Part shown: piece after piece, positions 35,400 through 44,702 of the stretch
Numbering within the stretch: the stretch's first letter is position 1
Layout of the letters: each line of letters opens with the position of its first letter
From: DATAPD01 sp036265385
Lineage (GTDB): Bacteria > Acidobacteriota > Terriglobia > Terriglobales > Acidobacteriaceae
Length of the DNA stretch: 64,000 nucleotides
Assembly: GCA_036265385.1 (NCBI GenBank)
Contig: DATAPD010000028.1
Span: 26,182-90,181, forward strand
Direction of reading: 5' to 3'
Program-made: the position numbers and the translations under genes
The notes under the pieces: model-generated
The model's input: only the letters and a program-made list of their open reading frames with translations
Databases searched by the model: none
Told to the model about the DNA's origin: nothing

Positions 35400-36800
35400 C
35401 TAAAGCGATTTCAGGTACTCGACGAGATCATGTTTCTCCTCTTCGTTGAGCCCGAGATTGAATCGCGCATTGTAGCTGTTGACCACATCCAGCAATGTCT
35501 TGAAACGACCGTCATGATAAAAACGCCCTTTGTCGCGAGGGAACATGAATAAACCGCGCTCGCGAACGAAGATACCTGCCAAGTTCATGGTCCGATAGCC
35601 ATGGACAGGCTTGCCTTGTGCATTGATGCTGGCTGGAGCACGTCGTGCCTCGAAGCCGTCGATCTTGATCTCACCGGGCGTGTGTTGATTCCAACCTGGC
35701 TCCGTCCATAGCGGCTCTCGGTGGCAACGGTTGCAATTTGCTTTGCCGCTGAAGAGTTCGTCCCCGCGCTCGGCTGCTTCTGGATCGAAATCAATGTTCG
35801 GCCGTGGCTTCACCGCTGGCAAAGCCAGCTGGTAGAAGTGCAGTGGTGCCAACTTACTTGTTACCTGGTCGCTGTCGGGATCTGTGGAGACATGTCCCAG
35901 TTTGGCCTTCGCAGCGATTGGGAACTGTTCGGGATTATCGAATCGCTCGTCGAAGAAGGTCCCTTTCCCGTGCATCTCATTCACCGCCACAAATGCATTC
36001 CAATAGGTGACAGTGCCCCAACCCCCAGTCCAGGTATGTAAGTTGTGACCCGAAAGACCGCGAGCATTCGGAATCAGCGTGGCACCAGGAACATGTGTTG
36101 CGGTGACTACGCCATTCGTGACTTGCTGCGGATTGAATGCTTTGCCGTCCAGGAACAGTTCAGCATCGAACTTTCCTGGTCCCCAACTGTTTAGGATCGC
36201 TCGTACCTGGGCTTCACTAATGCTTGGATCGGCTAGGCGTAACAGATCTACGACAGGCTGCAGGTTGGGTGCACTGGCAAGGATGGCCCCTACATTGAGA
36301 TCACGATTGGCAAGGCCATCGATTCTGCGTCCAATACCAGGAGCGACTGAATTATTTACCGTCGAGTGACAGAAGGCGCAGGTTAGTCCAACCGAGCTTA
36401 ACGTACCCGATGAATTGAAAACTCCGACTACGCCCAGGACCGCATTCAGCTTGATCAGGAGCCTTGTTACGGTGGGGTCATGCAAATTTATGGTTCTGTT
36501 CTTGATTGATTGAATCACTTCGGGCGGAAGCGCCTCAGAATCGACCTTCAGTCCCAGATCAAGAGCTTGCTGAGGCGTCAGATTGTTGATTGTCTGGTGA
36601 AGTTTGAGCTTGCCTCCCCAGAAGGTTTGGTCACCAAAGGTATCGAAACGGAAGATATGCCGACCCTGTTCGACCATTCTTTGAGAATTATCTTCTGCGC
36701 TTCCGAGGAAACCAAAATTCTCCTGAATCGTTTGGCTCTGTGCTAATAGGAGGATGACGACGACGGGAATCGAAGCAAATAACACGTGTTGTTTTCGCAT
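35400..36800 (-). CDS. exported dihaem cytochrome c (peroxidase-like)
   Basis: The 466 residues start with a signal peptide (VLFASIPVVVILLLAQSQT). Two c-type haem motifs are present, CAFCH (141-145) and CNRCH (356-360). The C-terminal part, with NLAGIFVRERGLFMFPRDKG, FYHDGRFKTLLDVVNSYN and DLVEYLKSL, resembles the di-haem cytochrome c peroxidase/MauG superfamily. A periplasmic redox role is likely; substrate unknown. It converges on the frameshifted SDR gene and is divergent from the CDF gene. Confidence 0.85.
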   Translation of the reverse strand: MRKQHVLFASIPVVVILLLAQSQTIQENFGFLGSAEDNSQRMVEQGRHIFRFDTFGDQTFWGGKLKLHQTINNLTPQQALDLGLKVDSEALPPEVIQSIKNRTINLHDPTVTRLLIKLNAVLGVVGVFNSSGTLSSVGLTCAFCHSTVNNSVAPGIGRRIDGLANRDLNVGAILASAPNLQPVVDLLRLADPSISEAQVRAILNSWGPGKFDAELFLDGKAFNPQQVTNGVVTATHVPGATLIPNARGLSGHNLHTWTGGWGTVTYWNAFVAVNEMHGKGTFFDERFDNPEQFPIAAKAKLGHVSTDPDSDQVTSKLAPLHFYQLALPAVKPRPNIDFDPEAAERGDELFSGKANCNRCHREPLWTEPGWNQHTPGEIKIDGFEARRAPASINAQGKPVHGYRTMNLAGIFVRERGLFMFPRDKGRFYHDGRFKTLLDVVNSYNARFNLGLNEEEKHDLVEYLKSL

Positions 36801-37113
36801 GGCTTGTCTCCTCAGGCTGGCTACCCCGCGCGGATGCCTTGCTACGGAGCGAGGTTAAGCGTTCTCAGGCGGGTGTTCGACGTACGTATGTTTCTAGCCG
36901 TTGGCCAACGAATGCAAAAGATATGTCAAAAGAATGTCAAGATTGGCTGCGCTCGAGTTTTATCCTGCGACCCTTCACTCCTAGCGCTAAGCACCAGTTC
37001 GGGCAGAACTGTTGCAATCAGGCATTATCACTGATTGGCTCCGGCAGAGGCCGTTTTCGGCAGGTCAATCAGTGTGGCGATGTTACGCCAAGTACGCGGT
37101 ACTATGGTGTTTC
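36801..37113. other. intergenic region between divergent genes
   Basis: Holds the first copy of the palindromic repeat (37011-37091) just before the cation transporter gene, and must contain promoters for both neighbours. No coding frame looks real. Confidence 0.5.
37011..37091. repeat. palindromic repeat, copy 1 (both arms)
   Basis: Left arm GTTGCAATCAGG..ATTATCACTGATTGG, right arm GGTCAATCAGTGTGGCGATG then TTACGCCAA, loop of about 20 nt. It is the only copy outside the 44-63 kb region and has ATCAG for the usual ATGAG on the right arm, matched by the change on the left arm. Confidence 0.7.
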
Positions 37114-37743
37114 ATGCCCACTGGCGCAAGTCTGCGGACTCAACAACTGCAACGCGGAATCCTGCTGGAATACCTCACTATTGGTTGGAACATGGTTGAG
37201 GGAGTCGTTGCTGTCGCAAGCGGGGCGTTAAGCGGCAGCATCGCCTTGTTGGGATTCGGGGTTGATTCGTTCATTGAGACATCATCCGGCGTCATTTTGC
37301 TTTGGCGCTTGCGTGCAGAACATCGCGGCACCCATGCGGAGCGGGCCGAGCGACTAGCCTTAGAGTTGGTCGGCGTCAGCTTTATGGTATTGGCAGCTTA
37401 CGTTGTGTTCGATTGCGCCAAGACTCTGATTCAACGCGAGGCACCTGAACGCAGCATTCTCGGAATTGCTATTGCAGTTGCGTCGCTGATCGTTATGCCT
37501 TGGCTTGCGAGCGAGAAACGAAAGACGGCTCGAAACCTCAGCAGTGCCGCTTTGCGAGCGGATTCTAAGCAGACGTCGCTTTGCGCGTATTTATCCTTCA
37601 TCCTACTTGCCGGTTTGCTACTAAATGCTCTGCTCGGTTGGTGGTGGGCTGATCCTATCTCAGGCCTTTGTATGGTGCCGATCATCATCAACGAAGGTCG
37701 TGAGGCATTACACGGAAAGACTTGCTCGGATTGCCGCAGTTAA
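37114..37743 (+). CDS. cation transporter, CDF-like
   Basis: A 209-residue inner-membrane protein with six hydrophobic segments. Metal-site candidates are GFGVDSFIETSSG in helix 2 and ALRADSKQT in helix 5, positions where cation diffusion facilitators bind Zn or similar ions. A C-terminal cytosolic domain is missing, replaced by KTCSDCRS with a CxxC-like end. The ATG at 37114 fits the first helix; the frame is open further upstream through the repeat. Lies beside the arsenic operon. Confidence 0.75.
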   Translation: MPTGASLRTQQLQRGILLEYLTIGWNMVEGVVAVASGALSGSIALLGFGVDSFIETSSGVILLWRLRAEHRGTHAERAERLALELVGVSFMVLAAYVVFDCAKTLIQREAPERSILGIAIAVASLIVMPWLASEKRKTARNLSSAALRADSKQTSLCAYLSFILLAGLLLNALLGWWWADPISGLCMVPIIINEGREALHGKTCSDCRS

Positions 37744-37783
37744 TGAACCTGGCTAGTTCGCCGCTCCAGGTTTACACTCATCC

Positions 37784-38875
37784 CTACTGATGAACTGCGC
37801 CTGTGCAGACTGGTTCGACCTTCATGGATTCAGGATTGGTGAAATATCTCCGCTGGAAATAGAACGCAACATTTACCAATGCGATCATTACCGGAACTTC
37901 CACGAGTGGACCGATAACTGCTGCAAATGCCGCGCCAGAGTTAATTCCAAAGACCGCGACAGCCACTGCAATCGCTAGTTCGAAGTTGTTCGACGCAGCC
38001 GTAAACGATAGCGTGGTTGTTTTCGAGTAGTCCGCGCCCAGTCGCTTGCCCAAAAAGAACGAGATTACAAACATCGTCACGAAGTAGATGAGCAATGGCA
38101 CAGCAATTCGCAGGACATCGAGCGGGAGTCGGACGATGTACTGACCTTTGAGCGAGAACATCACCACGATTGTGAATAGTAGGGCAATCAGGGTAAGGGG
38201 ACTGATGCGAGGAACGAAGTTGCGGTCATACCACTCCTTCCCCTTTGAACTCACCAGGATTTGTCGCGTGAGGAAGCCCGCGAAGAACGGTATTCCCAGG
38301 TAGATGAAGACGCTCTTTGCGATTTCTTGAATCGAGACGTTTACGACTGCACCATGCAGGCCCAAACGGGGTGGCAGAACCGTAATGAAAAGCCATGCGT
38401 ATAACGAGTAAAAGAAGACTTGGAACAGTGAATTGAAAGCGACCAGCCCGGCGGCATATTCGGTGTCCCCCTTCGCAAGCTCGTTCCAGACTATAACCAT
38501 CGCAATGCAACGTGCGAGGCCGATCATAATCAAGCCGGCCATGTATTCCGGATATGAGTGCAAAAAAACGATCGCGAGGGTGAACATCAGCAAAGGTCCG
38601 ATCACCCAGTTCTGGACGAGAGAAAGCAGTAGTACACGTTTGTTGCGGAAAACCTCGTGAAGTTCTTCGTAACGAACCTTGGTAAATGGCGGGTACATCA
38701 TCACGATAAGACCCACCGCGATCGGAATGGACGTGGTTCCGATGCTGAAGCGATTCAGAAACGGCACAACTCCGGGTAATGCCCAGCCAAGCAAGACTCC
38801 GACACTCATAGCCGCGAAAATCCATGCGGTGAGGTAGCGATCAAGAAAGCTCAAGCGTCTCGGTTGAGTAGTCAT
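37784..38875 (-). CDS. acr3: arsenite efflux permease, ACR3 family
   Basis: Exports arsenite using the proton gradient. The 363 residues have about ten membrane helices. Family motifs are visible: GLARCIAMVIVWNELAKGD with the conserved Cys near residue 133, FNSLFQVFFYS, and FTAASNNFELAIAVAV. It overlaps arsC by four bases and is the last gene of arsR-arsM-arsC-acr3. Confidence 0.94.
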   Translation of the reverse strand: MTTQPRRLSFLDRYLTAWIFAAMSVGVLLGWALPGVVPFLNRFSIGTTSIPIAVGLIVMMYPPFTKVRYEELHEVFRNKRVLLLSLVQNWVIGPLLMFTLAIVFLHSYPEYMAGLIMIGLARCIAMVIVWNELAKGDTEYAAGLVAFNSLFQVFFYSLYAWLFITVLPPRLGLHGAVVNVSIQEIAKSVFIYLGIPFFAGFLTRQILVSSKGKEWYDRNFVPRISPLTLIALLFTIVVMFSLKGQYIVRLPLDVLRIAVPLLIYFVTMFVISFFLGKRLGADYSKTTTLSFTAASNNFELAIAVAVAVFGINSGAAFAAVIGPLVEVPVMIALVNVAFYFQRRYFTNPESMKVEPVCTGAVHQ

Positions 38876-39366
38876 GATTCCACCCCTATCTTCCGAACGG
38901 CTGTTTCAATGGCCAATTTGTCGAGACTCTGGAGAGGTAAGGCCAAGAACAAACCGATCCGGCGATCGAGTGCCACAAAGGCATCGCGGAATGCTTTTTG
39001 AATCTGATCTTCGGTCCCACTGGTGGCGGCTGGATCGGGAATACCCCAATGCGCCGTCATCGGTTGCCCCGGCCACACTGGACAGACCTCATTTGCAGCG
39101 TTGTCGCAGACGGTAAACACAAAGTCGATCTTGGGGGCATTAGCTCCGCTGAACTCATCCCAGTTCTTGCTGCGATAGCCAAGAGTAGGTAGATGCGATT
39201 GTTCCAACTGACGAAGAGCATACGGATTGACGAGTCCTGTAGGGTGGCTCCCCGCACTGTAGGCGATGAAGTTCGGTCGCCCTCTAAAGTTTAGGATCGC
39301 CTCAGCCATAATTGACCGGGCTGAATTTCCCGTGCAGAGGAACAGGACGTTGTAGCGGCCGTGCAT
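38872..39366 (-). CDS. arsC: arsenate reductase, low-molecular-weight phosphatase type
   Basis: Reduces arsenate to arsenite. The 164 residues carry the P-loop LFLCTGNSARS near the N-terminus and the Asp motif IPDPAA (about 110). The second reactive Cys of the thioredoxin-linked enzymes is probably in FVFTVCDNAANEVCP. GGAGG lies about six bases before the ATG at 39366; a GTG one codon earlier is also open. Confidence 0.92.
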   Translation of the reverse strand: MHGRYNVLFLCTGNSARSIMAEAILNFRGRPNFIAYSAGSHPTGLVNPYALRQLEQSHLPTLGYRSKNWDEFSGANAPKIDFVFTVCDNAANEVCPVWPGQPMTAHWGIPDPAATSGTEDQIQKAFRDAFVALDRRIGLFLALPLQSLDKLAIETAVRKIGVES

Positions 39367-39375
39367 CACGCCTCC

Positions 39376-40230
39376 TCAGTTGCAGCACGTGGGGCTGCAG
39401 CATGGCTTGGCATTGCTGGGCTTAACGGCACGGACGAATGCGCTCATGAACTTGCCATCGACTTGCGGAGCAATGGCATCAGCGTCAATCCCTTCGGCGG
39501 CAAGAATGTCGCGTGCATCTTGGGCACGGTAGACACGAGTAGGCTCAATATCAATTTGCTCAAATCCGGCATCGGTTAGCTTCTGGCGATATTCGACATC
39601 TTCAAGAGCGCCAGCGACGCAGCCAACCCAGAGGAGAACGCTCTTCCGAACTTCAGGAACGATTTCGCCCCTTGTCACTACGTCCGAAACGGCAAAACGG
39701 CCACCGGGCTTCAACACGCGAAACGCCTCGAGGAAAACCTTGTCTTTGTCAGCGGAGAGATTGATGACACAGTTCGAGATGATGACATCAACGGAGTTGT
39801 CGGGGAGAGGGATGCTCTCAATCTCGCCTTTTAGAAATTCGACATTCTCAAGTCCCGCCTTCCGCTTGTTCTCGTTCGCAAGGGCAAGCATTTCGTCAGT
39901 CATATCGATACCGTACGCTTTTCCAGTGGGGCCGACTCGACGGGCCGAGAGCAGAACGTCGATGCCACCGCCCGAACCTAGATCGAGGACGACTTCTCCC
40001 GCGTTCAACGCCGCGAGCGCAGTAGGGTTGCCGCATCCAAGAGACGCCAGGACTGCTTCCTGTGGTAATTGACCGACTTGCGTCACGTCGTAGAGGTTTG
40101 ACGTGATCGGGTCACAACTTCCGCCAGCTATTGCCGGGGCGGTGGCACCGCAACAGGAACTTCCTCCAGTTGTCACACGAAGAGCAGCTTGCCCGTACTT
40201 TTCCTTTACTACTTCCTTGATGTCCGCCAT
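39376..40230 (-). CDS. arsM: arsenite S-adenosylmethionine methyltransferase
   Basis: Methylates arsenite. The 284 residues contain the SAM motif LDLGSGGGIDVLLSA, and three Cys positions typical of ArsM: GGSSCCGAT near the N-terminus, SNCVINL and WVGCVAGALE. The C-terminus ends in a Cys-rich tail, KPCCSPTCCN, which may bind metalloid. It lies ten bases after arsR and ten before arsC, within one operon. Confidence 0.93.
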   Translation of the reverse strand: MADIKEVVKEKYGQAALRVTTGGSSCCGATAPAIAGGSCDPITSNLYDVTQVGQLPQEAVLASLGCGNPTALAALNAGEVVLDLGSGGGIDVLLSARRVGPTGKAYGIDMTDEMLALANENKRKAGLENVEFLKGEIESIPLPDNSVDVIISNCVINLSADKDKVFLEAFRVLKPGGRFAVSDVVTRGEIVPEVRKSVLLWVGCVAGALEDVEYRQKLTDAGFEQIDIEPTRVYRAQDARDILAAEGIDADAIAPQVDGKFMSAFVRAVKPSNAKPCCSPTCCN

Positions 40231-40239
40231 CGCTGTCTC

Positions 40240-40581
40240 CTACTTGCAGATTTGAATCACCTTCTGAGGTTTCACTGCTTTGTTGCGGGTACAGCACTCG
40301 GCATAGAGGAACTGCAATAAGTCCTGCAATGCGTCGGTGTTTGCTGTATAGCGAAGGAACGTGCTCTCGCGTTGCACAGATACGAGGTCCTCGTTTCTGA
40401 GCTTGTCGAGGTGGTGCGAAAGAGTGGAGTTAGGAATATCGAGTTCGTTCTGAATCTCGCTTACAACCAGCCCAATTGGGTGGGCCGAGAGGAGCAGTTG
40501 CATAATGCGGAGCCTCGGCTCCTGCCCCATAGCAGAGAACATGTCCGCGTACTTGGCAACACGATCATTCACCTTCGGCAT
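40240..40581 (-). CDS. arsR: ArsR-family transcriptional repressor
   Basis: The 113 residues hold a winged helix-turn-helix (RLRIMQLLLSAHPIGLVVSE, then IPNSTLSHHLDKLRNEDLVS). The classic ELCVC site of helix 3 is absent; instead a Cys pair sits at the C-terminus (YAECCTRNK), as in ArsR types with C-terminal As(III) sites. The ATG at 40581 lies within a palindrome; a TTG at 40617 is the other possible start. Confidence 0.88.
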   Translation of the reverse strand: MPKVNDRVAKYADMFSAMGQEPRLRIMQLLLSAHPIGLVVSEIQNELDIPNSTLSHHLDKLRNEDLVSVQRESTFLRYTANTDALQDLLQFLYAECCTRNKAVKPQKVIQICK

Positions 40582-40617
40582 CTTTCGATGTTTGCAGAAA
40601 GATGGATTACTTGTCAA
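40579..40617 (-). promoter_or_regulatory. arsR promoter and candidate operator
   Basis: Reading the minus strand, TTGACA (40617-40612) precedes a weak -10 (AAACAT at 40593-40588). The inverted repeat CATCTTTC/GAAAGATG (40579-40586 and 40597-40604) covers the -10 and the start codon. Binding of ArsR there would block transcription, and the message would be nearly leaderless. The -10 is poor, so confidence is moderate. Confidence 0.4.
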
Positions 40618-40789
40618 GAGCCGCCTTTAGGTAACGATCAAACGGTCCTAAGTAAATCCCGGTAAATGAGTTATCAACAGTTTTTCGAAGCGCACAGAAG
40701 GATGTTTGAGATTTGTAAACTGCTTCGCGGACTATACTTCCGGCAATCGAGCTTAGAGGAAGAATCTCAAAATCGCGTGGGAGATATCC

Positions 40790-41305
40790 GTGAGAAACCA
40801 ACTGATCTGTTTGTTGATTGCCGGAGTAACTCTCGTTGGCTGCTCGAAGATGAAACAAAAACAACCATCGCCTGAACGACATGCCCCTCAAACTGAGGCA
40901 CAAAATCGGCTTGCGATGATAGAAGAGATGGCGGATGCACAACCCGCATTCAACAAATCCCAACTGGAACGAGAATTTGCTGAAGTCGAACAACATTATC
41001 CGGAGCTAGCGGAGTATATGGTAAAGCGCGAAGTCTCGCTGGTAGCCCTGTCGGCACTCGCAAAACCATCTTGCAACACGTTTCGAGAAAAGTACTATAT
41101 TTCCGCTAGTGCCACCCTGTTCAGACGTTCAGTTTGCCCAGATGAGGCTATCAAGCCAAACGACATCGCAGAGAAGCTGTTGAACGATTGTGAGAAACAG
41201 TGTTTTCTCCGTACGGGAAAGTGTTTACAGAGTCCGGTACCCAACGACTGTACCGCGTTCTACCAAGAGTGCCTCAAGGCCTGTCCAGCAACGCGCTCGT
41301 TCTAG
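40790..41305 (+). CDS. Cys-rich lipoprotein of unknown function
   Basis: A 171-residue protein with a lipoprotein signal (LICLLIAGVTLVGC, lipobox LVGC, Cys 18). The middle is helical (EREFAEVEQHYPELAEYM). The C-terminal half has eight more cysteines, including CEKQCFLRTGKC and CTAFYQECLKAC, which could form disulfides or bind metal. Start is GTG with GGGAG upstream. It is divergent from the arsenic operon and precedes the small CxxC gene and the TonB receptor. I know no family. Confidence 0.7.
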   Translation: MRNQLICLLIAGVTLVGCSKMKQKQPSPERHAPQTEAQNRLAMIEEMADAQPAFNKSQLEREFAEVEQHYPELAEYMVKREVSLVALSALAKPSCNTFREKYYISASATLFRRSVCPDEAIKPNDIAEKLLNDCEKQCFLRTGKCLQSPVPNDCTAFYQECLKACPATRSF

Positions 41306-41361
41306 AACCTTTGTAAGCCAATAACGTGCGACCTTACTTCTTCTCCTGATTGCACTCTTTC

Positions 41362-41667
41362 ATGCGAGGGGTGTACATTCAGGATACTGGTGTAAGAGTG
41401 CGATCATTCGCGAAGCACGTTGCGATACTTTGCCTTCTGCTGACGATCTTTTCGGCAGTCGCAGTTGTTGCGCATAATCACTCTAACGGTATCGACACCG
41501 CGAAATGCAGCATCTGCGTAGCGGCTCATTCGGCGTCTCCCAAGGCTGCTGCTGATCTCATAGTTACAGCGTTCACATCCCATTTCAACTTCCAAGCTGA
41601 ATCTAGTCCTGCAAAAAAGCAGATCATTGCGTTCGCACTCAGCGTTCGGCCACCTCCTGCGATTTAG
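41362..41667 (+). CDS. small membrane/exported protein with HNH and CxxC motif (DUF2946-like)
   Basis: A 101-residue protein: one hydrophobic segment (AKHVAILCLLLTIFSAVAVV) followed by AHNHSNGIDTAKCSICVAAH and a Pro-ended tail. The HxH then CxxC pattern recalls DUF2946-type proteins found beside TonB-dependent receptors, probably for copper. It lies 58 bp before the receptor gene on the same strand. Family assignment is tentative. Confidence 0.6.
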   Translation: MRGVYIQDTGVRVRSFAKHVAILCLLLTIFSAVAVVAHNHSNGIDTAKCSICVAAHSASPKAAADLIVTAFTSHFNFQAESSPAKKQIIAFALSVRPPPAI

Positions 41668-41725
41668 CAATCTCGAAGATCCAATCTGAATTTCAGAATC
41701 ATTCTTCATTTTGCAGGAGGAATCT

Positions 41726-44359
41726 ATGCCGACTTCTCGCAAGAAGTCTCGTGCTGCGGCTTTCATATTCTCAATCGCCCTCGTTTTTAGCTCAAACTCG
41801 TTTGCTCAAGCAGGAAGCTCCACGTCTATCAGCGGAGTCGTTACCGACTCTACGGGGGCGGTTCTCCCCAATGCAGTTATCGGAATCAAAAACCCGGTGA
41901 GCGGCTTCTCTCGCACTTCCACTACTGATGCATCGGGAAGGTTTGCCGTCCCAAACGTTCCGTTCAACCCTTATCACCTTGTTGTGAGTGGTAATGGTTT
42001 TAAAACGTACGTTCAAGATGTTGATGTTCGCTCGACAATTCCCATCACTCTCAGCATCAGTTTGCAGGTGGCCGGCACATCAGAAAGCGTTACGGTTGAG
42101 GCAAATGGGGGAGACCTCCTGGAAAATACTTCCACCTTTCATACTGACGTGGATCGTGGCCTATTCGACAAGCTCCCGCTGGAGAGTCAGTCATCTTCGC
42201 TTAGTTCCCTGGTCACACTGTCATCCCCGGGTATCGCAGCAGACTCGAATGGCTTGTTCCATGGAATGGGGGACCATGCGGAAAACTCCTTCACGGTGGA
42301 CGGACAGCCGATCACCGACCAGCAAAGCAAAGTTTTTTCCAACCAGGTTCCTCTGGACTCTATCGCATCGCTTGAAGTTATTTCAGGTGCGCCGCCGGCC
42401 GAATACGGCGAAAAGACCAGCGTGGTTATTAACGCTACAACTCGTTCCGGTCAGGGACTTGCGAAACCAACCGGCAGTTTCACAGCCGGCTATGGCAGCT
42501 TCGGAACTTCTACGCTTGGGTTCAACCTGGGCTATGGTGGATCCAAGTGGGGCAATTTCATCTCGGCGAGCGGTTTGAATACAGGCCGCTTTCTGGACAC
42601 CCCGGAATTTACGGCCATTCATGCCCGAGGTAACGAAGAAAACCTTTTTGAGCGTCTTGATTACCAGCTTTCCAAGGCTGACTCGCTTCAACTGAATCTG
42701 GGATTCACGCGATCGTGGTTCCAGAATCCCAACAGTTTCGACAACGTGTTGCACGAAGGTGAAACGGATCCCTCCGGCAACCCGCTTGGACCCACCGATC
42801 AAAGATCGCAGATAAAGACATTCAATATCGCGCCCTCATGGACGCGCCTGCTGAGTAGCAATGCCGTCTTTACCTTGGGCGGCTTTGTGCGTCGCGATCA
42901 ATACAACTATTATCCAAGCCCGAATCTTTTCAATGACCTCTCGCCGATTCAACAGGAGTCCGTTGCTCAAGATCGCACTTTGATGAATGCAGGCCTGCGA
43001 ACGTCGTTCTCTTACGTGAAAGGAATCCACAACATCAAAGCAGGCGCTACTTATCAACAGACTTTCTTGGATGAAAATGACAACTTAGGCATTGTGGACG
43101 GTGGTTTGCTGCCTTCTCTCACGGACCCTAACGGCCAACCCTGTTTTTTGGGAGGGGTTTCAGTCGCAGCTCCTTGCACAGACCTTTTTCCGTTTGATCT
43201 GACGCGAGGCGGTGGTCTGTTTACATTCCGAGGCCATACCGATGTAAAGCAGCTTGCGTTGTACCTTCAGGATCAGATCACGAAGGGAAATTGGTCATTC
43301 AACGTGGGCCTGCGCGGAGACTTCTACAACGGCCTGACCACGCACAACGAAGCACAACCCCGAATTGGCCTCGCTTACAACATCAAGAAGACGAATACGG
43401 TTCTTCGAGCCTCTTACGCACGCGTGCTCGAAACACCCTTCAATGAAAATTTGATTGTTGCGAGCCTTGGTTGTGACAATTCCGTTCTTAACCCGTTGCT
43501 TGGCTGCGCGAGTTCTCTAGCGATTCCGTTAAGTCCCGGATGGCGCAACGAATTTCATATCGGATTGCAGCAAGCGTTCGGCAAATATCTCGTGTTCTCT
43601 GGGGAATACATCTGGAAATACACGCATAACGCATACGACTTCAGCATTCTCGGAAACACACCGATTTTCTTCCCAATCGCTTGGGACAGATCGAAGATCC
43701 CAGGATTTGCAGGTCGCATCAGCGTGCCTGACCTACATGGCTTTTCTGCGCTGATGGTTTTTTCCACCGTATCAGCTCGCTTCTTCCTCCCGCAGGTCAG
43801 CGGAGCAGGAACGCCACCTTCGGCAGAAAGAGGAGTATTCCGGATCGATCACGATGAGAGATTCAACCAAACGACTCATCTTCAATATCAACCATGGCAG
43901 CGTGGCCCCTGGTTTGGTTTCAACTGGCGTTACGATAGTGGCATGGTGGCAGGTGCCATTCCTCTCGCCGTCGATTCGAGCACGCCAGTAGACCTGTCCA
44001 TTCTCACAGCAGACCAGCAGCTCCAGGCGGGGCTGTTCTGCGGGAGCACAAAGCCGACTTTGGCAATGCCGCTTGTTAGCTGCGCTCCATCTCAATATGG
44101 ATCAACGCGAGTCTCAATCCCAGCTCCCGGCACTGCAGATGATGACCACAATCCCCCGCGCATTGCGCCGCGTCACTTGTTCGACGTTGCTTTGGGAGAT
44201 GACAATCTCTTCAAAGGTGAGAAGTACAAGTGGAGTGTTCGTTTCACGGCGATCAATATCACGAACAAAATCGCACTCTACAATTTCCTATCCACGTTCA
44301 GCGGGACCCACTTCGTGACCCCGAGGAGCTACACCGCTGAGCTGGGATTCCATTTTTAA
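41726..44359 (+). CDS. TonB-dependent receptor with carboxypeptidase-regulatory domain
   Basis: Outer-membrane receptor of 877 residues: signal peptide, a CarboxypepD_reg domain (about 30-110, SISGVVTDSTGAVLPNAVIG), a plug (VTVEANGGDL, then FTVDGQPITDQQ and EVISGAPPAEYGE, about 115-240) and a long beta-barrel ending AELGFHF with the expected final Phe. AGGAGG lies six bases before the ATG. Cysteine pairs in barrel loops are notable. No TonB or ExbB is near. With the CxxC protein and lipoprotein upstream it may take up a metal complex, which is inference. Its last 165 bp are duplicated at 46680. Confidence 0.93.
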   Translation: MPTSRKKSRAAAFIFSIALVFSSNSFAQAGSSTSISGVVTDSTGAVLPNAVIGIKNPVSGFSRTSTTDASGRFAVPNVPFNPYHLVVSGNGFKTYVQDVDVRSTIPITLSISLQVAGTSESVTVEANGGDLLENTSTFHTDVDRGLFDKLPLESQSSSLSSLVTLSSPGIAADSNGLFHGMGDHAENSFTVDGQPITDQQSKVFSNQVPLDSIASLEVISGAPPAEYGEKTSVVINATTRSGQGLAKPTGSFTAGYGSFGTSTLGFNLGYGGSKWGNFISASGLNTGRFLDTPEFTAIHARGNEENLFERLDYQLSKADSLQLNLGFTRSWFQNPNSFDNVLHEGETDPSGNPLGPTDQRSQIKTFNIAPSWTRLLSSNAVFTLGGFVRRDQYNYYPSPNLFNDLSPIQQESVAQDRTLMNAGLRTSFSYVKGIHNIKAGATYQQTFLDENDNLGIVDGGLLPSLTDPNGQPCFLGGVSVAAPCTDLFPFDLTRGGGLFTFRGHTDVKQLALYLQDQITKGNWSFNVGLRGDFYNGLTTHNEAQPRIGLAYNIKKTNTVLRASYARVLETPFNENLIVASLGCDNSVLNPLLGCASSLAIPLSPGWRNEFHIGLQQAFGKYLVFSGEYIWKYTHNAYDFSILGNTPIFFPIAWDRSKIPGFAGRISVPDLHGFSALMVFSTVSARFFLPQVSGAGTPPSAERGVFRIDHDERFNQTTHLQYQPWQRGPWFGFNWRYDSGMVAGAIPLAVDSSTPVDLSILTADQQLQAGLFCGSTKPTLAMPLVSCAPSQYGSTRVSIPAPGTADDDHNPPRIAPRHLFDVALGDDNLFKGEKYKWSVRFTAINITNKIALYNFLSTFSGTHFVTPRSYTAELGFHF

Positions 44360-44420
44360 CATCGGCCATTTTCGGGAAAACAGGTGTCGGTGAACTCAAT
44401 GCGTCCCTTCTGGGTCAATT

Positions 44421-44485
44421 GGCGTTAACAGGAGTTATCACTCATTGACCTGCGCTCATTGAGTGTGATGGCGCTTTTCGCTACT
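44421..44485. repeat. palindromic repeat, copy 2 (both arms)
   Basis: Left arm ends GGAGTTATCACTCATTGACC (44431-44450); right arm TCATTGAGTGTGATGGCGC (44457 on) with TTTTCGCTAC; short loop of six bases. It follows the TonB receptor gene by 60 bp. Confidence 0.75.
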
Positions 44486-44531
44486 TCCCGACGGGCGCAA
44501 CATTGCCATAAATCATTGATGACGTACTAGA

Positions 44532-44702
44532 TCACTTGCTGTGGAAGGCATACAAGAGAAGTGCGGCAAAGAAGGCGATTCCAAATGCGTCAACAGCACT
44601 TGCTCGATTCTTTTGGAATAAATCCCAGCAAACTGCTGTGAGGAACACAGCAGCAAATTCGAGCATAGCCAGTCTTACTGCCGATTTGTGTCTGCCATTC
44701 AC
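44532..44702 (-). CDS. small membrane protein of 56 residues
   Basis: A GTG-started frame whose product has two hydrophobic segments, LAMLEFAAVFLTAVCW and AFGIAFFAALLLYAFHS, separated by a short polar turn (DLFQKNRASAVD). No clear ribosome site. It lies beside repeat copy 2 on the minus strand, in the same arrangement as the small membrane genes at 51390 and 58758, though it is not similar to them in sequence. Confidence 0.45.
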   Translation of the reverse strand: MNGRHKSAVRLAMLEFAAVFLTAVCWDLFQKNRASAVDAFGIAFFAALLLYAFHSK

